A stretch of DNA of 64,000 nt from Lutjanus erythropterus (GCA_020091685.1 CM034614.1:1139563-1203562), one strand, 5' to 3'; shown: positions 22,531 through 33,469, numbered from the stretch's first letter. Numbers and translations: made by a program. The notes: generated by a model not told the origin, from the sequence alone.

Positions 22531-22789
22531 TGTAAATCTGTGAGAAAGTCTGTGACTGTGCAGCAGCTCGGACCTGAAACTCTGCTGGTTTATTAGCTCG
22601 GAGCGTAAACACTGATTAGCGTCCGAAACCGCCTGGAAATGTTACAGTTTGTTGAGACACGCAGTAAATCCTGCGCTGCTGCGCTGTGGGATCCTGCTCC
22701 GTGTGGAACCTGCTGGCTGGGACTGATCAAGACAAAAGATGTGGGTTATCTGGCACAGCTGGACCGTCTGTGCAAACTATTAAACTCTA

Positions 22790-22944
22790 ACCAGGACTGG
22801 AGACCAGAGTCAGACACCAGTTTGGACCGGAGACCAGAATCAGACACCAGTTTGGACCGGAGACCAGAGTCAGACACCAGTTTGGACCGGAGACCAGAGT
22901 CAGACACCAGTTTGGACCGGAGACCAGAGACAGACACCAGTTTG
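22790..22944. repeat. 30-bp minisatellite, five copies
   Basis: Five near-identical tandem units of ACCGGAGACCAGAGTCAGAC + ACCAGTTTGG. The period is a multiple of three, so open frames run through it on both strands (RRPESDTSLD repeated on +). No wider coding context. Confidence 0.9.
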
Positions 22945-23085
22945 GGTGACAGCGTTTCCCAGAAGCTTTAATCCACAGAAACGTCACTGGTTTCTGCTGA
23001 GACATGATTTATTATGACCACAAGAACTTTTCTTAGAATCATTGAATATTTCATCAGCACATGTTATTCTTAGAACAGATGTCTA

Positions 23086-23757
23086 TTTTGAAGGTTCTAA
23101 TGGCCCTATGATGAGATCTGTTGCACATGTGTGTGATAACAAGAACCCACCCAGGGGGTTCTACCAAGAACCCCTGTATATACCAAGAGTTTTAGCTAGA
23201 ACACACCCAGAGGGTTCTATCAAGAATGCTTTTATACTTTAAGGGTTTTAATTATCTAGAAACAACCCAGGGTGTTCTACTGGGAACCTTTTTATATTCT
23301 AGGAGATTTATGTAGAACTCACCCACAGGCTTCTACCAAGAATGTTTTTATATTCCAAGGGTTTTAAGTAGAATTCAACAAGGGAGTTCTACCAAGAAAA
23401 AAATTCAGATTCCTAGGGTTTTATCTAGAACCCGCCTAGGGGATTCTGCTGAGAGATTCTACTGAAAACCTTTTAACTAAAAATATCCAGGGGTTTCTTT
23501 CAAGAACCAATTTATATTCCAAGGATTTTATTTAGAACCCACCCAGGGGGGTTCTTCCAAGAACGCTTTTATATTCTATTTGAAGAAAAAATTCTTCAAG
23601 GGTTCTAACAATCCTTGAAAAAGGGTTCTTTGGATGAAAGGGGTTCTTGATGCAGCCCTTGGTCTTACAGAGCACCCTTTACAAACTCTTTCTTAAAAGA
23701 AGGTTCTTTAGAAGCACATGGTTCTGGGTAGAACCTCAACCCATCAAGAACCCGTCA
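23086..23757. repeat. Expanded AGAACC-unit array (MITE-derived)
   Basis: About seven or eight tandem units of 55-65 bases: GGGTTCTACCAAGAACCnnTTTATATTCCAAGGGTTTTA + GTAGAACCCACCCAG variants (23157, 23213, 23271, 23330, 23382, 23440, 23500, 23555). Internally the same half-palindromes as the AGAACC MITE, in opposite orientation to 22277-22530. Confidence 0.7.
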
Positions 23758-24009
23758 CTTCATAAAGAGATGTTACATAACATTTACCCGCTGCCACAGA
23801 CTGTAATTGTAAATGTTACTTCCCTGAAAACGTCTTTAGAACGTCATCAGGAAGAGTTTCGAAAGTCTCTTCACACAACAGAAGCGTCCGTGCTGAGTCA
23901 CCCGGCCGCCGGCGCCGATAGAAACAGGAAGGATGGGTTTTTTTTCTCTTAATAATGACACCACTCAAAAACACTTCTAGGAACACAGAAATTAATGAAA
24001 TGTCCAAAC

Positions 24010-24480
24010 TGTGGAAAGAACAGACACGTTCTCCTGCACCTCCACGTCCTCACTCCATCCATCAGATCTCAAGCAACCACGTTACACACATCTCGGCGCT
24101 CTAATTGCACGCCGCTTAAAACCCTGTCAGCGGCGTCGTTAAGAGTGATCCATGGGGTGAGTCGTGGTAGAAGCCGGTCCAAACGGAGGTTGAGGCCCGG
24201 GTGTGCCGTTCGCAATCGTGCCGTCCGGTTTTAGGAGGTGGCGGATGACGGGCAGGAACAGGAGGAATGCCTGCTGCAGCTGCCTGGTCGGCTCTCGAAC
24301 AGGACGCGCTCGTTTAATCCTCCGCTCTCAGAGCCTGACGCCACGAAAACCTCAGAGCTCAGCCCCTTTGTCCTCCGGTCTGCGCGGCCCACTTCAGTCC
24401 GTCGTGTTGACTCTCCAACGCTAAACTCCTCCGCCGATGTTGACGTGATTGAGTGGGACGTTGTGTGAGACAAGTGGACT
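24010..24480. promoter_or_regulatory. High-complexity CpG-bearing CNE-like block
   Basis: CGGCGCTCTAATTGCACGCC, CAGCGGCGTCGTTAAGAG, GTTCGCAATCGTGCCGTCCGG. Overlapping short ORFs on both strands have no domain. Regulatory inference is weak. Confidence 0.3.
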
Positions 24481-24630
24481 CGACTGTGATCGCACAATGA
24501 AATGAAAAATGACCTTTTCACCTTGTCAGAGAACTCGCTGCTCCAGGAGGAATGCAGATTGTTCCCTCAGTCAAATTCTGAGCATTTTTCTTTTTGCACA
24601 AAGTGTTTATGTGAGTGTATATCAACAAAA

Positions 24631-24671
24631 AACAATAAAGTTTATCAGTTTGAACATTAAACATCTTGTCT
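24631..24671 (+). repeat. ACAATAAAGTTTATCAG block, copy 2
   Basis: Near-identical to 13958-14003. Preceded in both by a TGTATAT phrase (GTGTATATCAAC here, CTGTATATTTAC there). Confidence 0.6.
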
Positions 24672-24714
24672 TTGTAAAGGCCAAGAAGTTTTTGCAAATC
24701 ATCACATTCTGGTT

Positions 24715-25560
24715 TTAGTCATGTTTCACACGACGTCCCAGTTCTTTGAGAATTGCAGTGTGTTTCTCATAATTATGGCAAATGATATTGATGTTTTTAG
24801 GTGGACGTTTGTTAAGAGAGTTAATTACTAAGCTTTCATGCTCATGCAGTAAATTGGGGCGTATCAGCCTCCATCTATTGGATAAACACCTCAGATAACG
24901 ATGCATTTAACTGCAGATGCTTTCCATCAAATTAAAGATGCAGTTTCCTGGTGACTTCCAGGATTTTATGCGCTCGTTGGACCACAAAAACCTCCATTAG
25001 CATTGAATTCTCTCTCAAAGGTTCTTGCTCTCTCATCATCCGTTCTTGCGGTTTGGATCCTCGTATCACAGCGTCAGCCGAATGCTTAAAAATGTCAGCC
25101 ACCTCCAGCCCTGCAAAAGCGGAGCTCCCGGGCATCCACATGGCCGGCTGACACCCGTTTCTCTGTTTACAGCGTTGGGTTTACAACATCCCAAAGCCAG
25201 AAAATACTTGACATTCTTATCTGGGCCGTTCGGATCCTGATCTGAGGGGGAGCTGAGTGCATCTGCATGTCCACGCCACCTCATCATTCCTGCCTGGGCC
25301 CAAACACATGTTTCCCTTTTAAAGTCACTTCGGAGCGGAACATTTGTACGTTTAGCATCAACATTTTGACAAGCTGCTCTGTGAATCTCTGCCAGCCCTC
25401 CTGGGAGGCGCGGTGGAAGCGCCGGCAGCCCTCCGCCGGCCGGCTCCCACCGCATGAGGAGAGGTCAGGGAGGGTCGTGGGTAAAATAAGCAGAGGGAGA
25501 GGGCTCCGTTTCTCTAAAAATGATCATAAAGAATGGATAAAAATGCAGTGTAAACAGACG
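24715..25560. promoter_or_regulatory. Extended CNE-like region
   Basis: Includes CATAATTATGGCAAATGATATTG in pieces, AGAGTTAATTACTAAGC, CATCTATTGGATAAACACC, AGATAACGATGCATTTAAC, CATTAGCATTGAATTC, CTTATCTGGGCCG and AAAAATGATCATAAAG. Largely free of repeats over 800 bases. Among the best upstream CNE candidates. Confidence 0.4.
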
Positions 25561-25829
25561 GGACGTCGGGGAAGGGACTGTGACCAGAGTTTCACAATTT
25601 TTATCACGCTCACTTGGCTTCATTTCACATAACTTTTTATATTATTATTGTTATGTTCAGATGTGCGTGCACTAAATGCATTAAGATTTTTCTTTAACTA
25701 AGGGACTCTGTGTAACATCCTTAAATACATCCCTTAGCTAAGGAGAAATTTAATATTTAAGGGAAAATGTGGCACCTTTCATGCAGATTTCCAGTCAGCG
25801 TTGATGATAAATCAACTGTAATCAACTGA

Positions 25830-25980
25830 AGTAATAAATTCCACCAGTGGAGTCCCTCAGGCTTCGTGCTCAGCCCACTCCCGTTTACGCTGCCCGCACG
25901 CGACCGCAGCCTCCGACCCGGAGAAAACTCTACCGTAAAGTTCGCAGATGACGCCACCATCACAGAGAAGCTGTCATGGA
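25830..25980 (+). mobile_element. LINE reverse-transcriptase fragment (CR1/Rex1-like)
   Basis: One frame reads STSGVPQ. The frame one base over reads VLSPLPFTLP, and further on STVKFADDATI. This is the RT region of CR1/jockey-type LINEs (GxPQGxVLSPLLFTLY...FADDTTI with the catalytic ADD). A one-base frameshift follows the GVPQ motif. Only about 50 residues survive, so it is a dead scrap. Confidence 0.7.
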
Positions 25981-26059
25981 CGCCACATCACACAGCTCCG
26001 TCCTGGAAAAGAGGAAGCAGAAACGTTCTAAAGTTCTTGCCAAATTTAGAACAGAATTA

Positions 26060-26270
26060 AACATCAAATGTCATATTTCCACCATTTATCTCATTATCAT
26101 GACATTTTATCTAATAATTAGGACTTTTTATTGAATAATTTGGACTATTTTATCTCATATTTCCACCTTTTACCTTAATTATGACATTTTATCTCATACT
26201 TTTGACTTTTATCTCAGTTTTTATCAAAAAATCTGGACTGTTTCTTCTGTTTGTTCCCTCTTTTTTTAGA
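26060..26270. repeat. Degenerate ATCTCATAATTATGAC-type tandem repeat
   Basis: Units such as CATTTTATCTCATATTTCC, TTAATTATGACATTTTATCTC and CTTTTGACTTTTATCTCAG. Same family as 29865-30095. Confidence 0.65.
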
Positions 26271-26327
26271 TTATTTGGGTTGGAACATTGCGCTAACACA
26301 CACAAACACTGCAGATTCCTTCACCCA

Positions 26328-26328
<1 letters not shown>

Positions 26329-26366
<38 letters not shown>

Positions 26367-26455
26367 CGGACACTCTTATCTGATGTTCACACACACACAC
26401 ACACACACACACTGCCTGGTCTTCTGAAAGCGTTGTTCAAACACACACACACACA
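26329..26455. repeat. Three (AC)n microsatellites in a cluster
   Basis: AC tracts at 26330-26364, 26389-26412 and 26441-26455, separated by unique spacers of about 25-30 bases. Confidence 0.95.
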
Positions 26456-27760
26456 GAAAATAACAGCGTCGGCAGCGAGGCGAGGTCGCGGGGTCGAGCC
26501 GAGGTGGAGTGGGCTGGAAAAGGTCCAGAGATCAGGAACGATAACCCCGCCCCCCCCAATACGAGCTGATGTCGCCCTTCGATACGGCCCGTTGCCCAGG
26601 GGTCAGCGCTCTCAGGTTACCCACCCAGGCTTGTTTGGACACCCCCTCTCCTCCCCCACACAGCCTTGGACGTGGACTTGAGTGTTGCCCAGCTGCTGGT
26701 TGGTAACCGGACACCTCGGCGTCCTCGTTTTAAAGGAATTGTAAAGCTTTAAAATGTTGGATTATTGTGCTGAGAGCAGTTTTCTTCAGGGTTTATTGGA
26801 AGTTTTTTACTTTTTTATTGAGTGTTCTTGATCACTTCTTCTTCAGTGACCCCTGACCTGATGAACTTCTTAACTCTGAACAAATCAGTTAAAAGAGAAA
26901 AGACCACCAGGGTCAGTTTTAATTGTCCTGTAAAGACGACAGAACCATCAGTGAGATGTAGATGTAGTTATTTTGACTGGGGATGTTATCAAAAAGGTTT
27001 AAAAAGGCACTTTTTCATTTCGTCTTGGTTTGAAGATCTTCTCAGGTTGTTTTGGACGTACTGACAGGTGTTTTCCTCTCTGTAAACATGAGAACAGTGT
27101 CCTCCTCTGTCTCTCAGTGTCTGCCGTCTATCTCAAGGTCCTGACGGGATGAAAAGTGACTTTTGATAAAGGTGCAGGTGTTGGACTGCAGGGGAATAAC
27201 TCAGTGGGAGTTCATATAGAAAACAGGCTGATAGCAGGACTGCTTTCTGTTTTATTTACCCTCACACGGTTCAGTCAACGTTCTGACCTGCAGTCTCAGT
27301 CACAGACCAAGAATGGCTCCACTGTTTGCAGGATTCAAGGATTCCTGTGAAGACACTTCCCCCCTAAAATGACGAGGTCACGCTGCCCTGCAGCCAACCC
27401 TGACTACTGCAGAACTGGAACAATAGAACCGTCCACACGCTCACTGATGCAGCTCATTTTAAACCTGTTTACAACCAACAGCTGTAAACAAGGCAACCAG
27501 AACCAGGCAGCAAGCCGGCAGTTGTTTAGTTCAGCGGTTCACAGAAACCTTCTGGGTCTGAGACTGATGCAAAAGAATCTTTAGAAGCCCGAGAGGTCAA
27601 ACTATAAAGTTATTCCCATGAAAGAAGCAAAGATTAGAGTAACTACTGAAACATAAATACAACTAGAAAATTCTGCATGAAACTGTGAGTGTACCTGATG
27701 TTCACTGCAGACGAGTATCCTCAACATACTGCCAGAAGTATTAATAGCAGTAGATGTATC
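26456..27760. other. Intergenic DNA, nothing recognised
   Basis: A G/C-richer part (26460-26720) then mixed sequence. No exon or repeat ends. Confidence 0.3.
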
Positions 27761-27768
27761 ATTGAGGT

Positions 27769-27773
27769 TGTGT

Positions 27774-27806
<33 letters not shown>
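27769..27806. repeat. (TG)n microsatellite
   Basis: About 18 units with one TCTG interruption. Confidence 0.95.
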
Positions 27807-27967
27807 CATGCGTTATTATGCATGTGTTTGTATGTAAATGGGTGTGAGTGTATGTCAATAAAAGTCCTCTTACAGACACAAAGAACAGCTTTTGTGTGTG
27901 TGTATATATGAGAAGTTGTGTGAGTAAGCGGGACAGAAGAACAATATGGCTGACATTAAAAATGTCA

Positions 27968-28075
27968 GTGAACTGGTGACTTGTCCAGGGTGTCAGCTGG
28001 GACAGACGACAGACTCCAGCCCCCCGCGTCCCTTCAGGAATAAGCGGCTACAGGAAATGAATGAATGACTGAATA
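27968..28075 (+). mobile_element. 3' tail of a teleost LINE or tail-sharing SINE
   Basis: GAACTGGTGACTTGTCCAGG, GTGTCAGCTGGGACAG, CTCCAGCCCCCCGCG, CAGGAATAAGCGG and AAATGAATGAATGACTGA follow the order of a very common fish repeat ending in a tetranucleotide tail (L2/Maui-type from memory). 5'-truncated. Confidence 0.7.
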
Positions 28076-28359
28076 AAAATGTCAGTAGGCAGACATGGAT
28101 ATTAGACTAGATATTAGAAGCCGATCACAATCATCTTCTTGGATGTTGTTTCTGTCCAGACAAACTGACTCATACAATCAACATGTTGATCCAAATGGAA
28201 ACACTTTGATTCTACAGGTTGGGATCAGTTCTTTCACTTTGACTGAAATTATTTCAGTCTTTATTTAGAAGTGATTAAAAAGAAGCACAAAACTGCACCT
28301 AAAAACTGCAATAGAAATGCAATGTGCAATTGTGGGAGTCACATGTCGTTTTTTATCAC

Positions 28360-28575
28360 TTTTGTCAAGTTTTCCTTGTGTTATTCACAGTAATCAACGC
28401 CACCTGTGCATGAGTACTGAGCGAAAGCCAATATCGAACGATCGGGTCTAGAAGGGAACCCCAGACCCGCGACAGATCTCGCGAGAGTGACCGTTTTGAG
28501 ATAAACCATAAATTTATATTAAACCACAGACCCAACAGCGTTGTCGCCTTATAAAACCACAATATGAAACATAAT
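28360..28575. other. Segment with a TCTCGCGAGA palindrome
   Basis: 28477-28486 is the perfect palindrome TCTCGCGAGA, a known promoter element (BANP/Kaiso-associated). Nearby are AGCCAATATCG (CCAAT) and CTTATAAAACC. The reverse strand has a 65-codon ORF, function unknown. Either a repeat-borne promoter remnant or a short regulatory element. Confidence 0.4.
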
Positions 28576-28879
28576 TCGTTTATACAACGTGCTCAAGAAA
28601 CGACATATGCAAATCTCTTAACTGATTTTGATTAATCATTTTGATATTCAATGATTGATGAACATATATACATACATCTGTACGGGGGGGGTCCTGTTGA
28701 ATCTTTGCATTGTGTCGTTCATGTGGTGATCTTCTCATAAGTATTAAGAACTGAAATGCTCTATAATTAGATTTTTACAGTGTTCATAAGGTGGTTATGA
28801 CCTCAGCTGATGTCATGTATAGGTTGTTGTGGCGTTTGAGGTGTTGCGGAGCCTCTTTCATCCCTCCACCTTTCATATC

Positions 28880-29230
28880 ATATGTCTCAAAGCTCAGTCT
28901 AAGCCAGCGCAGCGATAAGGTCAAACAGCAGCTTATCTCGCTCTGCTGTGACCTTTACATCCTGCGCGCACGTCCGCCAATCAGGACGCTCCGAGCCTCG
29001 CTTCTCTCTCTGCTTCAGTGGAGCGCCGGGGCGGCCTGCCGGGCCAGACGTCGATGACACGTCGGAGCGGCGTGTCGCAGAAGCGCCGGAGTGCCGCCTG
29101 TCATCAAATGCATCTATCTGAGAGAGGAGGGGGGACGAGAAGGGCCGCTCGCCGGGCGCTGGAGTTCAAAGTGACCCCGTGTGATTGTGATTCATCACCA
29201 CCGCGGCGTGGGAACAGAAGGAAAAGATGA
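28880..29230. promoter_or_regulatory. CpG-rich CNE-like block with inverted AGGTCA half-sites
   Basis: AAGGTCA (28917-28923) and TGACCTT (28949-28955) form an inverted repeat with matching CAGCAG/CTGCTG inside, flanked by GATAAGG and CTTATCTC. CCGCCAATCAGG (CCAAT box) and dense CpG (29010-29160) follow. Could be a promoter or a nuclear-receptor-responsive enhancer. Confidence 0.4.
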
Positions 29231-29273
29231 GGGGAGAGGAAACACAAAGGAAACCTACTGACCTTTTACTCCA

Positions 29274-29294
29274 CACACGCACACACACACACAC
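29274..29294. repeat. (CA)n microsatellite, short
   Basis: About 10 units with one CG interruption. Confidence 0.85.
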
Positions 29295-29864
29295 TCCTAC
29301 AGCTTCCATCACACCACAGACCTCATTCATAAACACCTACGTCAACACAACACAGTCTGCAGAGATTTGTATGAAGAAGATTAATATGGAAATAATCAGG
29401 ATTGATCGTTTCCTCCTGCAGCAGTCGGATCACAAACAAACTTCTGCTCCTTAACGTCTCTGTCAGGAATCAGAGTCAGAATCTGAAAGGAGGAAGCAGA
29501 GCTCCACTTTCTGATAAAAGGCCTCAGGAGTGGGAAATTCAGATTTTTGAGTGTTTCCAATAAAGGAGCTCGGCTGCTGAATCATGTCTCCTCATCTCTA
29601 AATAAAGACATTTAATATATACACGAGTCGCCGCCACGCCTGGACCGTCATCACAGGATTTCCCAGATTTATTTGCCTCAGTGAGGATCGTGTGCACTTT
29701 ATCTGGGACACTTGACCCTGCAGCTGTCCTGTTAGCAGCTCGCTGTCTGTTTCGCTTCAGACGAGGCTTCCTCCTCACATTCCAGCCCGCCGACCAGTAT
29801 GGAAGCACATTTCTGCCAGTCGAGACAGAAATATCAACATGGTGCATCATTACTATCAGATAAA

Positions 29865-30095
29865 ACATAAATTATTAGATAAAAAGTCAGAATTGTGTGA
29901 TAAGAGTCTAATTATGAGACAAAAGGCATAATTATGAGATAAAACACTGAAATCAGATCATTAAAAAGTTTAATTTTTGTGATTAAAAATGATGACGTAA
30001 AAACTCATAAGATAAAAAGTCATAATTATTCATCTTTATCTCATAATTTTAACTTTTTATCTCATAAATGTCTTTTTTTATCTGATCATTTTGAG
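29865..30095. repeat. Degenerate palindromic ATAATTATGAGATAAAA-type tandem repeat
   Basis: Units GTCTAATTATGAGACAAAAG, CATAATTATGAGATAAAAC and TCTTTATCTCATAATTTTAAC run in both orientations, so the array is partly self-complementary. Confidence 0.7.
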
Positions 30096-30109
30096 GAGTG
30101 AGCTTCCAT

Positions 30110-30460
30110 ACACTCTGGGAATCTGTTTGTGTAAGGACAGAGGCGGCGTCCTCGGCATCATCCATCTGGACGTCTGCGGCGGCGGGACACCAGATGCGTC
30201 CGACCTCGGCCCATAATTCAATACAGGCCTCACAGATCAAGGCATTTCCCCTGAACCCCCTCTGACATCCATCCCAACTTTCATTAAACCCTCACACAGC
30301 ACCGGAGCGCCGTCTGAGCCGGCGGCTGAGCTCGGAGACGCTCCACGCCGGCGTTCGTGAGCAGACGTGTGCGTGTGTCTGAGGCTGGAATTCCTCGCCA
30401 TCACACAGCGAGGAAATGAGGCCGAGCTGAGAGAAGACTGTAACAAGCATCAAGACGAGT
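30110..30460. promoter_or_regulatory. CNE-like block
   Basis: GCCCATAATTCAATACAGGCC, CAGATCAAGGCATTTCCCC and AACTTTCATTAAACCC amid CpG-bearing sequence. Weak inference. Confidence 0.3.
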
Positions 30461-30667
30461 CACATTCCTGACCTCGGAGCGGACATATTGGACGGTCGCA
30501 AGGTTACAGGAGAGACAGACACAAACATCAAACACAAGATGAACGTTCTCCGTCTCAGGTCTCAGCCTTTTTCTTTTTGGTTCCTCAGCTGCCTCCTCAA
30601 GAACTTTAGTCCTGAGTGAAGAGAAGGGTTCCTGATCATTCTGGTGAAACCGCTGACCTTTTGACCT

Positions 30668-30880
30668 CACTTAGAAATAAGGGTTCTTCCTGAAGAACTG
30701 AGGTTCTACCCAGAACCATTTCCTTCTGAAGAACACTTTAAAAAAAATTGATTAAAAAGAATTTGATAAAACGATCCTTGAAGAACGCTTTCTTTCAAAA
30801 GTCGTCATCTTGAAAACAAAACACTTCCTTATGTTCAGAACTTTTTAAATCCAGGTGACGTTCTGAGCAGAGAACCCGCT
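30668..30880. mobile_element. AGAACC MITE, degraded left-end copy
   Basis: CACTTAGAAATAAGGGTTCTTCC, GGTTCTACCCAGAACC and TTCCTTCTGAAGAACAC follow the order seen at 3428. The terminal CACTC is reduced to CAC. Confidence 0.6.
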
Positions 30881-30931
30881 GTTCTCCCACTTAAATATGA
30901 TGACAGTCACACACAGAAACACACACCGGTG

Positions 30932-30965
30932 TTCTTCTTCTTCTTCTTCTTCTTCTTCTTCTTCT
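30932..30965. repeat. (TTC)n microsatellite
   Basis: About 11 uninterrupted TTC units. Confidence 0.95.
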
Positions 30966-30999
30966 CAAGTTCCTCCTGCAGTCACTGAACACAAAGACT

Positions 31000-32185
31000 G
31001 GAAACATCATTGAAGTGACGGCGGCCAATCAGCCGCCAGCTGAACAAAAGCTGAAACTGAAAGACGGCAGGCCGGGAGCGCAGCAGGCGCCAGTCAGAGC
31101 GCCACGGGCCGACCGGCGGGTTTAACATCCCACCCGAAGGCGCCCTGACAAGATGTATGGCTGCTGTGGAGCCGTACGTCATCGAACCTGTGACCTTTAG
31201 GAGACGAGGTGGAGCCGCCGTCGCCGCCACCGTCATTAAAGTGAGGTCAGAGAAAACACCTGAGGCACCGCAACAGGTGACACATGAGTTTACAGGTGTG
31301 TTCTGTAGAAATAAACAAGAAAAGAACATTTAATTCTTTCAGGACCTGTTTAAAGGTACCTGGAACTGAATTTAAAGGATTATTACACAGTTTTATGACA
31401 AATTATACACATTTTACTTCCAGGCAGTTCATAATGAAAAGCTGCTGGAGTTGGAAAACACGTCAAAGTTTTTATTTTTGTCAACACTGCATTGTTCTTG
31501 TATGAAAATACATTTGAAACGTAGAGTGACGTGAAAAACTGGCTTCTGTTTCCCAGCCTCCACATTCAAATAACTGAGATCTCTGAGACTTTCTGACTTC
31601 AATAAAAGATGTTGTTGTTTTTCTGCATTTGAATCCTGGATAAATTTATCCAGTAATGACATTTTTTCGCTCCACAGCGTTGAACATGATGCAGGCGAAC
31701 AGAGGACTCATCAACACCCCTCTCAGGAATAATTGTCAGCGATATGTAGCATTAATATTTAAACTTATCCAAATTTTGACAAGACCTGATTAAAAATTTA
31801 TCCGCCGTGGCCCGAAGCAAAATGTGGAGCACCAAACCAAATCGTGCCGAGGATAATAAACATGAATTAAAGATGAATTTAGGGTCACAAAAGAGGAGTA
31901 AAGACACTTCCATCAAGCAGTTTCTGACTTTTCTCCCTCTCTCCACCTCCGCCCAGCTTCTCTCCTTTCCTCCGTCAGACTTGACCACTGCAGGGTCACA
32001 GGGATATTTCATTACAGCCGCTGACCTTTGACCTTTCTGCCATCAGTCGCTCGGTCATTCAGGACCTCCAGGACGTTTATTTGGAAGAAATAAAGCGTGA
32101 AATTAAAAGACAATTTTGACTTCTGGCAGCCGGATTTGATTGAAGTTTCTGCTAAATATTTAATGTGAACGATGCACAGAAAGAG
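31000..32185. other. Intergenic DNA with possible CNE-like segments
   Basis: 31640-31760 (CAGTAATGACATTTTTTCGC, AGGAATAATTGTCAGCG, GTAGCATTAATATTTAAAC) and 31800-31900 (GAGGATAATAAACATGAATT) have homeodomain-rich texture. The rest is unremarkable. Confidence 0.3.
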
Positions 32186-32186
32186 A

Positions 32187-32188
<2 letters not shown>

Positions 32189-32245
<57 letters not shown>
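32189..32245. repeat. (CA)n microsatellite
   Basis: About 28 units. Confidence 0.97.
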
Positions 32246-32247
<2 letters not shown>

Positions 32248-33340
32248 CGTGCATCCCTCCTGCTCAGTGATGGATGAGGCAGACGGTCATGTGATACACT
32301 CCCCCGACATGGGACAGTGGCCTGAGGTGAAGGCTGCCACCTTCCCCTCCACATCCTGAACCGAACACCACAGAGGGAACATCTTCCAGAGTTTCACACT
32401 TTAAATCTACACAAACTTATTCTATTAAAATGTTCTAAAAGGTTCTCATTAAAGGTCCATGTTTTGACTCCCTGATGAAGGTTTGATGCTGAAACACGCT
32501 GGAGTTTAGGGTCCAACATGAGCGTGTTGTGTTTTTATAGACATTTTATTGGTTTGAAAGTGTGTGAACTGGAGTTTCTTCAGTTTTTTGTGTTTTTTAT
32601 CCAAACAGTGCCTCAAACAAACTCAAGGAAGCTCTCCTACCAGACATTTTTTGATATATACACTTATATATGGCTTTACATCAGTTTTCAGACAGAGCTG
32701 GATGTCAGAGATGAAAGACTTTAATATAAATTCCCAGGATGCACTTGGAGTCAAGTTCAGAGCTCTGAGAAGCGATCAAGTTCAATGTCTTCCTAATAAA
32801 AGCGAGTTCTCAGCCCACAGCTGCTCACTGACCTCTAGTGGACAAACATGAGTCCATCTGTCTCCACAAACACAGCTGATGACCCTCTAAGTGGTTTTCT
32901 TTTCCGAGTCTTGTGTAACTTCATGCGTTCGTCTTCTCTCCGCCGAGGTCCGCCGGCGTCACGCTGAATTACCCGAGCCGAGCTCCGCGGCGGAACAAAA
33001 GCTTGGGTCAACTTTAATTTCAGCCCCCGTCCAAAGCTCCTCTAAACTGCAGAACATTCGAAACAGGCCGACGACGTGAAGAAGAGGAGGATCGCCCCGG
33101 AGTCTGAGTTTACTCAGGTGAAAACACTCTGAGGTCTCTGGGAGCTGTTTGCTTTCTCTGCAGGGTCGACGGATCCATCAGGGCTGGTATGAAGGGATGT
33201 TCTGAGCTCCATCACCGTCAGCGAGGTGGAAAACTGCTAACTTTCTCATGCCAATGACACAAAAACAGATATCACCAGTAAAAAAAACAGAATGATTTCA
33301 TACAAGTTTAGATGATGGAAAAAGGAACAAGCGAGTGTCT
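32246..33340. other. Intergenic DNA, nothing recognised
   Basis: CCTCTAGTGGACAAAC at 32832 is a CTCF-like core on the - strand of a kind common in fish repeats. A CpG-bearing segment lies at 32935-33010. No gene. Confidence 0.3.
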
Positions 33341-33344
33341 GTGC

Positions 33345-33440
33345 GCTCCACCTGTTTTCACATGTTTGGACTTATTCTTCAATGGACATGATTGCAACAG
33401 AATCAATTGATTTTCATTATTTTCTGACATTCATCAGTGA
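33345..33440. repeat. Remnant of the GCTCCACCTGTTTTCACATG repeat
   Basis: 33345-33367 is identical to 11647-11669. It is followed by TTGATTTTCATTATTTTCTGAC, the complement of GTCAGAAAATAATGAAAA-type sequence at 42285-42310, tying the three places to one family. Confidence 0.6.
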
Positions 33441-33469
33441 GGAAATAGAAACATCACATCAGTCTCCTG

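Noticed and set aside
22639-22971. 110-codon ORF with decapeptide repeats
   Set aside because: Produced by a minisatellite whose period is divisible by three. No flanking coding context.
26181-26681. 166-codon ORF containing poly-Thr/His
   Set aside because: It is stitched through three CA microsatellites and a degenerate repeat. No coding features.
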